The notes below the pieces were generated by a model that saw only the letters and a program-made list of their open reading frames with translations, did no database searches and had not been told where the DNA came from. A DNA stretch of 64,000 bases from Aquisphaera insulae (lineage in GTDB: Bacteria > Planctomycetota > Planctomycetia > Isosphaerales > Isosphaeraceae): the NCBI RefSeq assembly GCF_011064615.1, contig NZ_JAALJH010000038.1, positions 1 to 64,000 on the forward strand, read 5' to 3'. Of the stretch, positions 23,610 to 32,204 are shown piece by piece. A program made the translations under genes and the position numbers. Numbering within the stretch: position 1 is the stretch's first letter; every line of letters starts with the position of its first letter.

Positions 23610-24272
23610 GTGACGCTTCGATGTCCATCCCCCATGGCCCTGGCGGGGACGCTGTTGACGCTGAGCTGCGGCCTCCTCGCGCCGACCGTCGCGAGCGCCG
23701 ACTCGGTCAACCCCAACGCATCCTCATCCACCACGGCCACCTACCGCCTGATCAGCACGACCACCCTCCCCGCGCCCGCCGCGGACATCCAGGGCCCGCA
23801 GGTCGTCGCCATGGTCCTCCCGCCCGGGAGCATCGTCCCGCCGAAGAACGCCGACGGCACCGAGGGGAGCCCCCTGACCATCCTCCCCGACTCCACCGGC
23901 TTCGACCAGAACCAGCTCGTCGTCGCCCTCAAGGACGCGACCGCGGCCGACGGCACCCCCGAGCAGCTCTTCGGCCTGGTCTTCTTCGGCAAGGGCCTGG
24001 ATCCCGGCGGCGTCCTCCATTTCAGCCTGAGCATCGCCAATGCCCTGGCCAGCAATCCCCCGGTCCTCCAGTCCATGACCCCGGGGATCATCATCACCGG
24101 CGATACCAGCAACGGCAACGGCAATGGCAACGGAGGCGGCTCGGGCTCGGGCTCGGGCGGCGGCACCAGCGGCGGCGACGGCACGAACGTCCCCGAGCCG
24201 CTGTCCATGGCGCTCTGGTCCTCCGTGCTGGTCGGGATCGCCGCGAGAAGGCGGCTCCAGCCCCGCCGCTGA
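23610..24272 (+). CDS. PEP-CTERM sorting-domain protein
   Basis: A 220-residue exported protein. A signal peptide (about residues 1-30, ending VASADS) precedes a beta-rich domain (about 35-165) with LPAPAADIQGPQVVAMVLPP. A low-complexity NGNGNGGGSGSG linker (about 167-188) leads to a C-terminal PEP-CTERM signal: VPEPLSMALW, a hydrophobic stretch, then RRRLQPRR. This signal is processed by an exosortase (EpsH/XrtA type) and is linked to exopolysaccharide-associated surface proteins; no exosortase is in this window. The GTG start is chosen for the AAGGAGG nine bases before it. Confidence 0.8.
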   Translation: MTLRCPSPMALAGTLLTLSCGLLAPTVASADSVNPNASSSTTATYRLISTTTLPAPAADIQGPQVVAMVLPPGSIVPPKNADGTEGSPLTILPDSTGFDQNQLVVALKDATAADGTPEQLFGLVFFGKGLDPGGVLHFSLSIANALASNPPVLQSMTPGIIITGDTSNGNGNGNGGGSGSGSGGGTSGGDGTNVPEPLSMALWSSVLVGIAARRRLQPRR

Positions 24273-24594
24273 CCGGACGGGCGGACTCACCGCCTCCCGC
24301 CGACCTCAACCCTCGCCGCGCCCGCAAAGAAAGCACGCCGGGCGCGGCGAGATCGACCCTGACCGCCCTCCGTACCGCCTCACTCACCTCAGCGTCCCCG
24401 CTCGACGTGCCAAAGAAGCGACTCCCTGTCGCGCGAACGGCACCAAATCCCCTTCCGCCGGATCACCCAAACGAGACTGCGTGGGCGATATTGAATTCCC
24501 CACCACTTCATGAAATGATCGAACGGAGTCAGATCGCCAGGTCCGTCCCCTCGAGGGTCGCCCCCTCCCGTCCTCCGAACCGGGGAAGATCACC
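24273..24594. other. Intergenic region without visible features
   Basis: The 322 bases between two genes on the same strand. I see no repeat, hairpin with a T-run, or promoter that I would defend. Confidence 0.35.
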
Positions 24595-25980
24595 ATGAGC
24601 GAATCTCCGACGCATTTCGTCGCGGTCTGCCCCAGTTGTCTCGCCAACCTTCGGATCCGCAGCGTCTACCACGGCACCCACGTGCGGTGCAAGCAGTGCC
24701 AGTTCAAGTTCCAGGCCATCGCGGCCGGCGATGTCGACGCGCCGTCGGCGCCATGGCCGGACGAGAGCCGTGACGACTACATGGTCGTCTCCTGCCCGGC
24801 CTGCGCCACGGCGTTGGAGGTCCGCCGCGGCCATTCCGGCCGCCACGTCCGTTGCAGCCATTGCCGGGAGAAGTTCCTCGTCGAGGACGTCGCGCACACG
24901 CCCGGCTCCTGGCCGCTGGAGGCGAACGGGGGAGATCCGCTGGACCGACTCTACAGCATCCTCAGCCCCGCCGACGATCCGCCCCCGGCGTTTGCCCCGC
25001 CGCCGGAGGGTGTCCGGTCGGATGGCTCGCCGCCCCAGCCCGCGGAGGAGCTGGCGGCGCTTCAGACGGAGCGGACGGCGCTGCTCGCCGACCTCGCCCG
25101 TCGCGACGAGGACCTTGCGCGGCTCCAGTCGGATCGCGACGAGGCGGAGGCTCGTTCGAGGCGATCGGGCGAGGAGTCCGCCGGCCTCCGGGCGCGGATC
25201 CTCGAGCTCGAGACCGAGGCCCAGGGGCTGCGAGCGCTCCTGGACGAGCACGAGTCCCGGGCCGCCGAGCACGACGAGCTCGCCGCCGACCACGCGACCC
25301 TCGGGCGCGAGCTCGACGCCGCCCGACTCCAGGTCGACGAGCTGGCCGGCAAGTCCGCCCGCGCCGAGGCGGAGCTGACGGCCGCCCGCGCCGAGGCCGC
25401 GAGGATGGAGTCTCTACTTGGGGATCTGCACGCACGGCTTGAGTCCGCGGACCGGGAGCGTTCGCGGCTCGAGGCGACGGCCCGCGATCGCGACGAGGAC
25501 CTGCGAGCGGCCCGCGAGCAGGCCGAGCAGTTCGCCGAGGATCTCCGAACCCACGCCGAGCAGCTCGCCGCCGCCCGCTCGGGGCGAGCACGCCTGGAGG
25601 ACGAGGTCGAGACCGCGAGGTCGAACCTCGAGGCCGCGGTGAACTCGCACACCGCGGCGCTGGCCCTGGCGATGGACGAGGCGCAGGCCCGCCACGCCCG
25701 GGGGCTCGCCGCCGCGATCGCCGAGGTCCGAGCCCATCTCACCGACGAGTTCCAGGCGGCCCTCGCCGCCGAGCGGGCCGCCCTGGAATCGAAGCGCGAC
25801 GAGGCCGCTCGGCTCGAGGCCCGGCTCCTCGAATCGGCCCGCGTCCGGGCCAACCTGGAGTCCGATCTCGAGGCCGCCCAGGCGGAGCTCGACGCCCTCC
25901 GCCGCCAGCTCAGCGAGCACCAGTCGACCTCGCGCTCCATGTCGTCGATGCTCGAGGGCATGGGCATTCGACTGCACTGA
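24595..25980 (+). CDS. Zinc-ribbon and long coiled-coil protein
   Basis: A 461-residue soluble protein. The N-terminus carries two treble-clef zinc ribbons, CPSC...CKQC (about residues 12-36) and CPAC...CSHC (about 67-91), each of the zinc-ribbon/MJ0042 type. Both are followed by sequence that reads KFQA or KFLV. A proline-rich linker precedes an alanine/glutamate/arginine-rich coiled coil from about residue 150 to 450. There are no transmembrane segments. Such proteins are common in planctomycetes and their function is not established. Heptad-like repeats suggest a rod or scaffold that binds something through the ribbons. It stands alone between an intergenic region and the convergent GH17 gene. 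Confidence 0.75.
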   Translation: MSESPTHFVAVCPSCLANLRIRSVYHGTHVRCKQCQFKFQAIAAGDVDAPSAPWPDESRDDYMVVSCPACATALEVRRGHSGRHVRCSHCREKFLVEDVAHTPGSWPLEANGGDPLDRLYSILSPADDPPPAFAPPPEGVRSDGSPPQPAEELAALQTERTALLADLARRDEDLARLQSDRDEAEARSRRSGEESAGLRARILELETEAQGLRALLDEHESRAAEHDELAADHATLGRELDAARLQVDELAGKSARAEAELTAARAEAARMESLLGDLHARLESADRERSRLEATARDRDEDLRAAREQAEQFAEDLRTHAEQLAAARSGRARLEDEVETARSNLEAAVNSHTAALALAMDEAQARHARGLAAAIAEVRAHLTDEFQAALAAERAALESKRDEAARLEARLLESARVRANLESDLEAAQAELDALRRQLSEHQSTSRSMSSMLEGMGIRLH

Positions 25981-26107
25981 ACAGGCCGGCTCCGACCTGG
26001 AATCGAGGCCCTACGGAGCCACTCAAAGTCGTCGAGGACCTGGCCCGACGTGACCTGCCGCCGATTCTCGGACGGGGCTCAGGCCTTCCTCGCGAGGCCG
26101 TCATCGC

Positions 26108-27085
26108 TCACCGCCCGCTCCCTGGCTTCCACACCCCGAACGCCGGATACGGCCTGCGGCGGGCGGAAAGTAGCCCCCAGGACTGCTCGATCACCAGGCC
26201 GGACGCCTCGCTCTTCCAGGGGAGGTCGAACGACTCGAAGGCGACGCCGTGAAAGACGCGGGCGGTGGGGCTCGACGCGGCGGGAGGCCGGGCGACGCGG
26301 CCGGGGGCGAGGTACGCGGCCCAGAAGGCCGCCTGGGTTTCGGGCGTGAAGCCTTCCCGGCCGGCGTGGGGGAAGCCGGTCTCCTTGACGATCACCGGCT
26401 TGCCGGAGCGAGCGGCGAGCGAGATGGCCTCGCCGCGGACCCAGGCCGCCGCCTCGGCCGGGCCGAGCTCCTTGCGGTCGAAGGCCGGGTGGACGTTGGG
26501 CGCCAGGAAGTCGCCGTAGGAGGTCAGCTTCCACTCGCCCTTCGCGTAGGCGCCCAGCGGCTCGCTCGTCCCGATCGGGACGGCGCCCGGCAGCGTCTTC
26601 CGCAATCGTCGGGCGGCCAGGGCCAGGTCGTCAGGCTCGTAGCGGCCGAACGTCAGGCCCTCATTACCCACGATCACGCCCAGGGCCAGGTCCTTCTCGT
26701 AGAGGCGGGCGAGCTCCGCCACGCCGTCGAGCTCGGCCGCCGACTTCGGATCCCAGATCGCCAGCAGCACGGCACGGAACTTCAGCTCGACGGCCAGGCC
26801 GACGATCCGGGGCGTGCAACCCTCGTTGTAGCCATAAAGGACAAGGCCGTCGAAGGCCGGCCGGAGCGCCTCGAGGTCCGCCCGGATCGAGCTGGTCGCC
26901 AGCTTCTTCTGATTGGCCTCCTGCCGCGGGTCGAGCTCCGAGGGCGTGTAGCCGACCATCGAGGCCGCGGGCGTGCCGCCGAGGTAGGCGTAGAGCGGAG
27001 GCTCATCGGCGGCCGTGCGCGAGGACAGGGCCACCAGGAGGATCGGCAGCACCAATGCGACTCGACAACGCATGCTCATTGCCAT
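26108..27085 (-). CDS. GH17-like glucan hydrolase, exported
   Basis: About 325 residues with a signal peptide (about residues 1-26). It is related to glycoside hydrolase family 17, the 1,3-beta-glucan hydrolases and glucanosyltransferases. The acid/base pattern VGNEG places Glu142, and VKETGFPHAG places the likely nucleophile Glu235, the classic NE and ETG(W/F)P motifs of that fold. Other TIM-barrel strands are visible (GLVLYGYNEG, FLAPNVHP). It would act on beta-glucan outside the cytoplasm. It starts five bases after the stop of the PduT-like gene and seems to be the last gene of that operon, an unusual partner for it. ATGs at 27079 and 27073 are alternatives to the one at 27085. Confidence 0.75.
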   Translation of the reverse strand: MAMSMRCRVALVLPILLVALSSRTAADEPPLYAYLGGTPAASMVGYTPSELDPRQEANQKKLATSSIRADLEALRPAFDGLVLYGYNEGCTPRIVGLAVELKFRAVLLAIWDPKSAAELDGVAELARLYEKDLALGVIVGNEGLTFGRYEPDDLALAARRLRKTLPGAVPIGTSEPLGAYAKGEWKLTSYGDFLAPNVHPAFDRKELGPAEAAAWVRGEAISLAARSGKPVIVKETGFPHAGREGFTPETQAAFWAAYLAPGRVARPPAASSPTARVFHGVAFESFDLPWKSEASGLVIEQSWGLLSARRRPYPAFGVWKPGSGR

Positions 27086-27090
27086 CCTCG

Positions 27091-27651
27091 TTAGAGATAT
27101 TCCTGGAACAGTTCCGGCCTCGGCCGGGGGATGACGACGCGGGAGACGAGGAGGCCGCGGTCGCGGACGGGCTTGATGCCGGCCTCGACGCCGGCGCGGA
27201 CGTCGGCCACGCCGCCGGTCATCATCAGGAGCCCCTTGCCGCCCAGGGCCATCGCGACGTGGATCCGGAAGATCGTGACGTTCGCCGCCTTGGCCGCGGC
27301 GTCCGCGGCGGCCAGCACGCTCGTGCCGCTGAACGTCTCGATCACCCCGAGCGCGCCGATCTCCTCCGGGCGCAGCACCACCGACTGGCCGAGCGCGGGG
27401 AAGATGGACTCGTGGGCGTTGGCGATCACCATGTGATCGATGACCGCCTCGTCCGCCTTGTTCAGCCCGGCCCGGATCGCCGCCTGGACGTCGCTGACCG
27501 AGCCGCCGACGACCACGAGGTATTTCCCGGAGCAGATCGTCCTCGCGATCAGCAGCTCCACCGAGGCCGACTTGAGCATCTCGTCCTGGGCCTCGATCCC
27601 CAGGCCGATGCACGAGAACTCCGCGGCGCCGATCGAACGATGTGCTGACAT
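27091..27651 (-). CDS. pduT: PduT-like tandem BMC-domain shell protein
   Basis: A 186-residue bacterial microcompartment shell protein with two BMC domains in tandem (BMC-T). The N-terminal domain begins GLGIEAQDEMLKSASVELL, and the second contains VIETFSGTSVLAAADAAAK (about residues 103-121). Cys40 in RTICSGKY is at the position where PduT carries its [4Fe-4S] cluster in the trimer pore. The overall order closely follows PduT from memory, including the end VSRVVIPRPRPELFQEYL. It would conduct electrons across a shell. It lies 31 bases downstream of the PduS-like gene, its expected redox partner. No other shell gene is present here. Confidence 0.85.
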   Translation of the reverse strand: MSAHRSIGAAEFSCIGLGIEAQDEMLKSASVELLIARTICSGKYLVVVGGSVSDVQAAIRAGLNKADEAVIDHMVIANAHESIFPALGQSVVLRPEEIGALGVIETFSGTSVLAAADAAAKAANVTIFRIHVAMALGGKGLLMMTGGVADVRAGVEAGIKPVRDRGLLVSRVVIPRPRPELFQEYL

Positions 27652-27682
27652 GATTTTCGCCCCCGATCCGAGCTGAGAAGGT

Positions 27683-29023
27683 TCACGCCCGGGCCTCGAT
27701 CCAGACCACGCCGTCGCGGACCTCCGCGACGCGGCCGTCGATCGAGGCGTGCACCGGCACGCCGAGCGCGGGTCTGCCGTCGCGCATCGGCGGCCGGCCG
27801 ACGACGTCGCCGCGGGCCACCGGGTCACCCGGCCCGACCGAGGGGAGGCAGGGCTCGCCGATGTGCTGCTTGAGCGGGATGCCCACCCGGCTCGCCGCCA
27901 GCGTGCCGGCGCGGAGCGGGCCGACGTTCCGGAAGCCGGCCAGGCCGAGCTTCCGGATCAGGCGGGCCATCGGGGCCTTGCGGTTCTCCAGGTGCAGCTC
28001 GGCTCGCCTCGGGTTGAACGGCGGATCCTCCCAGCGGCGCTTCTCGGCCCCGAGCCGCCGCTTGTTCTGGACGCAGACGTTCCGCGGATCCAGCTCCTCC
28101 GGGCAGGAATAGAGGCTGCAGAGGTTGCACTCGCAGCAGAACGACGTGCCGATCACGTTGGCCTCGCCGACCAGGTTGAAGCCCAGGCTCCGCATCGCCT
28201 TGTGAGGCTCGATCGGGTGGCCGAGCAGCCACCGCGGGCAGAGCTCCGTGCAGAAGCTGCACTGGTCGCACGCCGAGCGGCCGATGCGGGCGATCTGCGT
28301 CCAGTCCTGGCGGCGACGGCGGACGACCACGTGATCCTCGGGGAGGACGACGACGCCCCCGGTGGTGCGGTCGACCAGGGCGTCATGATTGTCTTCCAGG
28401 CGCCCCATCATCACGCCGCCGACCACGTAGCAGGCATCCCGGACGGTGGGCCCGCCGGCCGCGGCCACGCACTGCGCCAGGGTTACGCCGACGGGCACGC
28501 GGAGCGTCACCGGCTCGGCCACGGCGCCCGCGATCGTCAGGAACTTCTCCACGACCGGCGTCTCGGCGGACCTCGCCACGTTGAGCGCGGTCTCCACGTT
28601 CATGACCACGGCGCCGACGTGGAGCGGGATGCCCCCCGGGGGGATCACGCGGCGGAGCACGTCATACACCAGGATGAACTCGTCCCCGGCCGGGTAGGCG
28701 TCGCGGAGCGGCGCGATCCGGACGCCGCCGGGGAGCCGCGGCTCCAGGTCCTCGATCAGGTCGTGATACTTCTCCTTGATGCCGATCCAGCCGGCCGACG
28801 CCCCGACCAGCCGCATCGCGGAGCACAGCCCGGCGAGCACGCGGTCGGGATGGGCGTGGAGGACCTCCTTGTCCTTGTGGAGCAGCGGCTCGCACTCCGC
28901 GGCGTTCAGGAGGACGGAGTCCGCCCTGCCCGCGAGCTTCACGTGGGTGGGGAAGCCGGCGCCCCCCGCGCCCACGACCCCGGCCTCGGCGATGGCGGTC
29001 AGATCGATCGTGGCGGTCGGCAT
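27683..29023 (-). CDS. pduS: PduS-like flavo/iron-sulfur reductase (RnfC-type)
   Basis: A 446-residue protein resembling PduS, the cobalamin reductase of propanediol microcompartments, and the RnfC/NuoF core. The N-terminus has GVVGAGGAGFPTHVKL and NAAECEPLLHKDKEVL, typical of the flavin-binding segment. A middle SLBB-like region (about residues 165-205, VTLRVPVGVTLAQCV) precedes two cysteine clusters at about residues 252-262 (CDQCSFCTELCP) and 296-307 (CCECNLCSLYSCP), each able to bind a [4Fe-4S] centre. The C-terminus resembles a barrel-sandwich RnfC domain (GDPVARGDVVGRPP). It would transfer electrons from NADH or another donor. It is upstream of the PduT-like gene on the same strand. Start 29023 is preferred over 29038. 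Confidence 0.85.
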   Translation of the reverse strand: MPTATIDLTAIAEAGVVGAGGAGFPTHVKLAGRADSVLLNAAECEPLLHKDKEVLHAHPDRVLAGLCSAMRLVGASAGWIGIKEKYHDLIEDLEPRLPGGVRIAPLRDAYPAGDEFILVYDVLRRVIPPGGIPLHVGAVVMNVETALNVARSAETPVVEKFLTIAGAVAEPVTLRVPVGVTLAQCVAAAGGPTVRDACYVVGGVMMGRLEDNHDALVDRTTGGVVVLPEDHVVVRRRRQDWTQIARIGRSACDQCSFCTELCPRWLLGHPIEPHKAMRSLGFNLVGEANVIGTSFCCECNLCSLYSCPEELDPRNVCVQNKRRLGAEKRRWEDPPFNPRRAELHLENRKAPMARLIRKLGLAGFRNVGPLRAGTLAASRVGIPLKQHIGEPCLPSVGPGDPVARGDVVGRPPMRDGRPALGVPVHASIDGRVAEVRDGVVWIEARA

Positions 29024-29159
29024 GACGAATCGCCCCATCCCATCGGCGACACGGCCGGCCGGGCGAAGGCACCTCGCGGGACGAGGCGGCGCACCGGCTC
29101 GACCGGATCCGAGGGCGATTCTATCGCGCATGGGCCCCCGCCGCGACGGGGCAGGGCGG

Positions 29160-29645
29160 TCAGGCCGGCTCCGCCGACAATCCGAGCGCCTGGCGCTTCT
29201 CGACGAGGAACCGGACGTGGTGGGCCACATGCTCGGTCTCGAGCCCGACCATCTCTTCCAGGGTCACCAGCCCGCGCTCGTTGTGCACGCCGGCCCGCGA
29301 CCAGGCCTCCTCGGGGAGCGACCTCAGGATGTCCCCCATCTGCCGCCGCATCGCCTCCATCAGCGCCAGCTCCGGCTCGAGCTTGCGGTCGTGATACCGC
29401 ATGGCGGCGGTGAACCGCGTCTCGTCGTAGCCAATCAGGAGCGGCAGGTGCTCGGCGATCACCCGCTTCATCCGATGGCACCACGCCTGGTCGCTGTCCG
29501 TCAGGTGACAGACGACCTCCAGCGTGCTCCACCTCCCCGGCACGGGCCTCGCCTCGATCTGATCGCGGCTCATGTCGGCCACGAGCCGACGGACCTGGAC
29601 GGGACCCGAGAGGAACGCCTCGATCTGATCGGCGTGCGCTGACAT
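29160..29645 (-). CDS. DinB-family protein
   Basis: A 161-residue four-helix-bundle protein of the DinB/YfiT superfamily. The stretch RWSTLEVVCHLTDSDQAWCH (about residues 38-57) and the C-terminal TLEEMVGLETEHVAHHVRFL carry the conserved histidines that bind a metal in this fold. Members include thiol-dependent S-transferases and unassigned stress proteins; the substrate cannot be told here. It is a single gene, 136 bases upstream of the PduS-like gene on the same strand and divergent from the nuclease gene at 29799. Confidence 0.8.
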   Translation of the reverse strand: MSAHADQIEAFLSGPVQVRRLVADMSRDQIEARPVPGRWSTLEVVCHLTDSDQAWCHRMKRVIAEHLPLLIGYDETRFTAAMRYHDRKLEPELALMEAMRRQMGDILRSLPEEAWSRAGVHNERGLVTLEEMVGLETEHVAHHVRFLVEKRQALGLSAEPA

Positions 29646-29798
29646 GGCGGGGCTCCTGGAGTTCGAAGACGGGGACGATGATTCGAGCGGAAAGACACCG
29701 TCGAGCTTCGCGGGTTCGCGGCGGCACGACCGATTGGACATGCCCCCGATCAGTCTACAGAATGGAGGACGTCGAAGGAGACAACTCGAGGCGAGTCG

Positions 29799-30683
29799 AT
29801 GCACGACTACGACAAGAGCAGCAAGTGGCTGATCCAGCACCACGGCGGCGCCATCCTCCGGCTGGCCGGCGTGAGCGGCATCGTCCGATGGAAGGCCCTC
29901 CAGTCCGAGGTCGTCCAGCCCCGCGCCCTGCCCGACAGCCTCGTCGAGGCCCTGCTGGCCGGGGCGAGCGATCCCCGGCTCTTCGTCCTGGAGATGGCGA
30001 CCTACCCCGAGCCGCGGGTCGTCGAGCAGGCCGTCCGCGACGCGGCGCTCGTCTACCTGGACCGCGGCGAGCTCCCCGAGGTCATCGTCGTGGTCCTCAG
30101 CCCGAAGGGCCGCTACCGGGTGCCCCGACAGGCGGAGATCCTCAGCGGCTGGGGCCGGACGATCTGGAATCTCCGCTGGCACGTCGTCGAGCTCTGGACG
30201 ATCCCGGCCGAGGACCTGCTGGCGGCGCCCGAGATCGGCGCCGTCCCCTGGGCGTTGCTCGGACGGATCGACGGTCCGCCCGAGCCCTTCTTCCGCCGCT
30301 GCCGCGCGCGGATCGACCGCGAGGCGGCGGCGGCGGCGGAGCACGACAACCTGATGGCGGTCTCGCAGATCCTCGCCCGCCTGCGATATGATGACGAGGG
30401 GCTCTTCCAAATCCTGGGAGGACGACAGGCCATGCTCGAGCTACCGTTCCTGGACAAGTTCAAGGAAGAGTGGAAGCGAGAGGCCGCTCACGATGTCCTC
30501 GTCCGAGTGATCGTCAAGAACCTCGTCACGCGATTCAATTCCCGCGCGAAGGACCTCGAGCCCGAGCTGGCGGCCATTGCGGATGCCGAGCGGCTCGAGG
30601 CATTGCAGTCGCTCTCCGTGACCTGCGCCAGCCTGAAGGAGTTTCGCGGCCAGTTGCGGAACCCGGCCACGGATCATTCGTGA
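29799..30683 (+). CDS. Rpn-type PD-(D/E)XK nuclease/transposase-like protein
   Basis: A 294-residue protein of the Rpn/RpnC-like recombination-promoting nuclease group, as judged by its overall layout. The N-terminal region has SSKWLIQHHGGAILRLAG (about residues 7-24), followed by a conserved pattern of LPDS and LEMATYPEPRV. The C-terminus has the AVSQILARLRYDDEGLFQIL and MLELPFLDKFKEEWKREAA modules found in planctomycete copies. The core PD-(D/E)XK residues are not clear to me by eye. Two degraded copies of its C-terminal part lie downstream (30751-31057 and 33371-33418), showing family expansion and decay here. Confidence 0.65.
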   Translation: MHDYDKSSKWLIQHHGGAILRLAGVSGIVRWKALQSEVVQPRALPDSLVEALLAGASDPRLFVLEMATYPEPRVVEQAVRDAALVYLDRGELPEVIVVVLSPKGRYRVPRQAEILSGWGRTIWNLRWHVVELWTIPAEDLLAAPEIGAVPWALLGRIDGPPEPFFRRCRARIDREAAAAAEHDNLMAVSQILARLRYDDEGLFQILGGRQAMLELPFLDKFKEEWKREAAHDVLVRVIVKNLVTRFNSRAKDLEPELAAIADAERLEALQSLSVTCASLKEFRGQLRNPATDHS

Positions 30684-30750
30684 GTATCCCCCTGGTCGGG
30701 TGATGGCGTTCAACCGAGGTCGTTTGCCGTCCAGGAATCCCCGTCCATGA

Positions 30751-31057
30751 TGAGGGACTTCTCCGGTTCCTGGGAGGAGAACAGGCCATGCTCGAGCTGC
30801 CGTTCCTGGACAAGTTCAAGGAAGAGTGGAAGCGAGAGGCCGCTCACAAGGCGACCCATGAGAACCAGGTCCGCAACATCGTGGATGTCCTGACGGCCCG
30901 GTTCGGCGCAAGGGCGTCCTCGCTCCGATCGAAGCTGGCCGCGATCGATGATGAGGAGACGCTGGGCCGGCTCGTGAAGGTGGCGGCTGTCTGCGAGAGC
31001 CTCAAGGACTTCCGAACCCATCTCCGTGACCAGGCCGACAAGATCGGGAAATCGTGA
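30751..31057 (+). pseudogene. Truncated copy of the Rpn-type gene C-terminus
   Basis: It starts within a coding frame that reads DEGLLRFLGGEQAMLELPFL and continues to a stop at 31055-31057, closely matching the last ~100 residues of the intact gene. The identity is near-perfect over LELPFLDKFKEEWKREAAH and then drifts. The first ATG (30788) could make an 89-residue protein, but the nuclease part is missing, so a gene relic is the better call. Confidence 0.6.
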
Positions 31058-31067
31058 TCGGGCACGG

Positions 31068-31979
31068 TCACCGGGCGGAATCCGCACCGGCATCCGCCTT
31101 CGGCTTCTTCCAGGCGACGACCTTCCAGCCCGGCTCAAGCGGCTGCTGCGACGGCCGATCGCGGATCTCGGCCGCCTCGGACGAGCGCCCCGCGACGGCC
31201 ACGACCCTCAGGCCCCGGCGCCAGCCGCCCTCCCTGTGCCCCTGGACCATGAAGACGTCGTCACGCTCGACGCCGCCCTCCGAGCCGAGGTCGATCGTCA
31301 CTCGCTGCGGGTCGAGCTGTGCGCTGCTGATCGTGCCGATCAACAGGTTGTCGCGCAGGTAAGCGGCCCACGGCTCCGAAAGGGTCGGCACTCCGTCGAT
31401 GCGCTTCTCCTCGTCACCGAGGCGGAGGAAGAAACGGCCGCGGAGGTCGTCCCTCGGCTCGTCCCCCTCGATGACGGCCACGCAGAAATCGTCCATCCGA
31501 TCGACCGGGACCAGGTAGGATCGCCCGCTCCAATCGACCGAGAAGAAGGTCCGCTCGATCCGCTTCGGGGCCGATCCCGCGGGCGACAACAGGAGGTGCT
31601 GGCCGACGCGTCGGGCCCAGCCCGAATCGCGGTCGAGGACCCCGACGCAGGCGGATCGGACCAGCGAGTATCGTCCGTCCTCCAGGATGTTCAGGTCGCC
31701 CCCGCCGCCGTGGCTTCCGCCATCGAGATAGCGGCCCGCGATCTCGCCGCAGGACTTCGGTGCGTCCGGGGCGGGCGCGGGAGGAAACCGGGGCGAAAAA
31801 TCATGATCCGACCCGGGGATCAGGAGCCCGGCCAGGAATCCGACGATTCCGAAGATTGTTGCCCATTCCAGGGCCGTGAGCCTTCTCCATCGCCATCGCG
31901 GCTTCTCCGGATGAGGCGGAGGCATCTCATCTCGCTCGAGGCCGAACTTCTCGTCTGGGTTGGCTCGATGGGCGTTCAC
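31068..31979 (-). CDS. Single-pass membrane protein of unknown function
   Basis: A 303-residue protein with a basic cytosolic N-terminus (PEKPRWRWRRLTALEW) and one hydrophobic segment (about residues 37-56, ATIFGIVGFLAGLLIP). A proline-rich stretch follows, then an extracytoplasmic domain (about 75-303). That domain shows CGEIAGRYLDGG, a beta-rich YSLVRS strand and RRGLRVVAVAGRSS near the end. No family is recognised. The C-terminal motif DDVFMVQGHREGGWRRGLRV is reminiscent of OB/SH3-like small barrels, but this is weak. It is transcribed towards the nuclease relic and away from the DUF2961 gene at 32205. Confidence 0.6.
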   Translation of the reverse strand: MNAHRANPDEKFGLERDEMPPPHPEKPRWRWRRLTALEWATIFGIVGFLAGLLIPGSDHDFSPRFPPAPAPDAPKSCGEIAGRYLDGGSHGGGGDLNILEDGRYSLVRSACVGVLDRDSGWARRVGQHLLLSPAGSAPKRIERTFFSVDWSGRSYLVPVDRMDDFCVAVIEGDEPRDDLRGRFFLRLGDEEKRIDGVPTLSEPWAAYLRDNLLIGTISSAQLDPQRVTIDLGSEGGVERDDVFMVQGHREGGWRRGLRVVAVAGRSSEAAEIRDRPSQQPLEPGWKVVAWKKPKADAGADSAR

Positions 31980-32204
31980 GGATCACTCCCCATGACGCGG
32001 GCCGGGCGAGGTGAGCCTCACTTTCCGCCTCGATCCCGGGTCAATTCTACGACCGGCCTCTGGGCCTGGCCAGGGTCCCCGCGCACCACCCGGGCCGGGC
32101 CTCCGGCGGTCGGGGCTGGACTCGGGCCGCGGGCCGGCGTTCAATCCTGGGGAGGGCCAAGCCGTCGAAGGGCCCGACACACCCCGCGAAAGGGACCGGT
32201 CAGG

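Noticed and set aside
31026..32204. N-terminal extension of the DUF2961 protein
   Set aside because: It is antisense to the membrane protein gene 31068-31979 and has no domain; the signal peptide begins at 32205.
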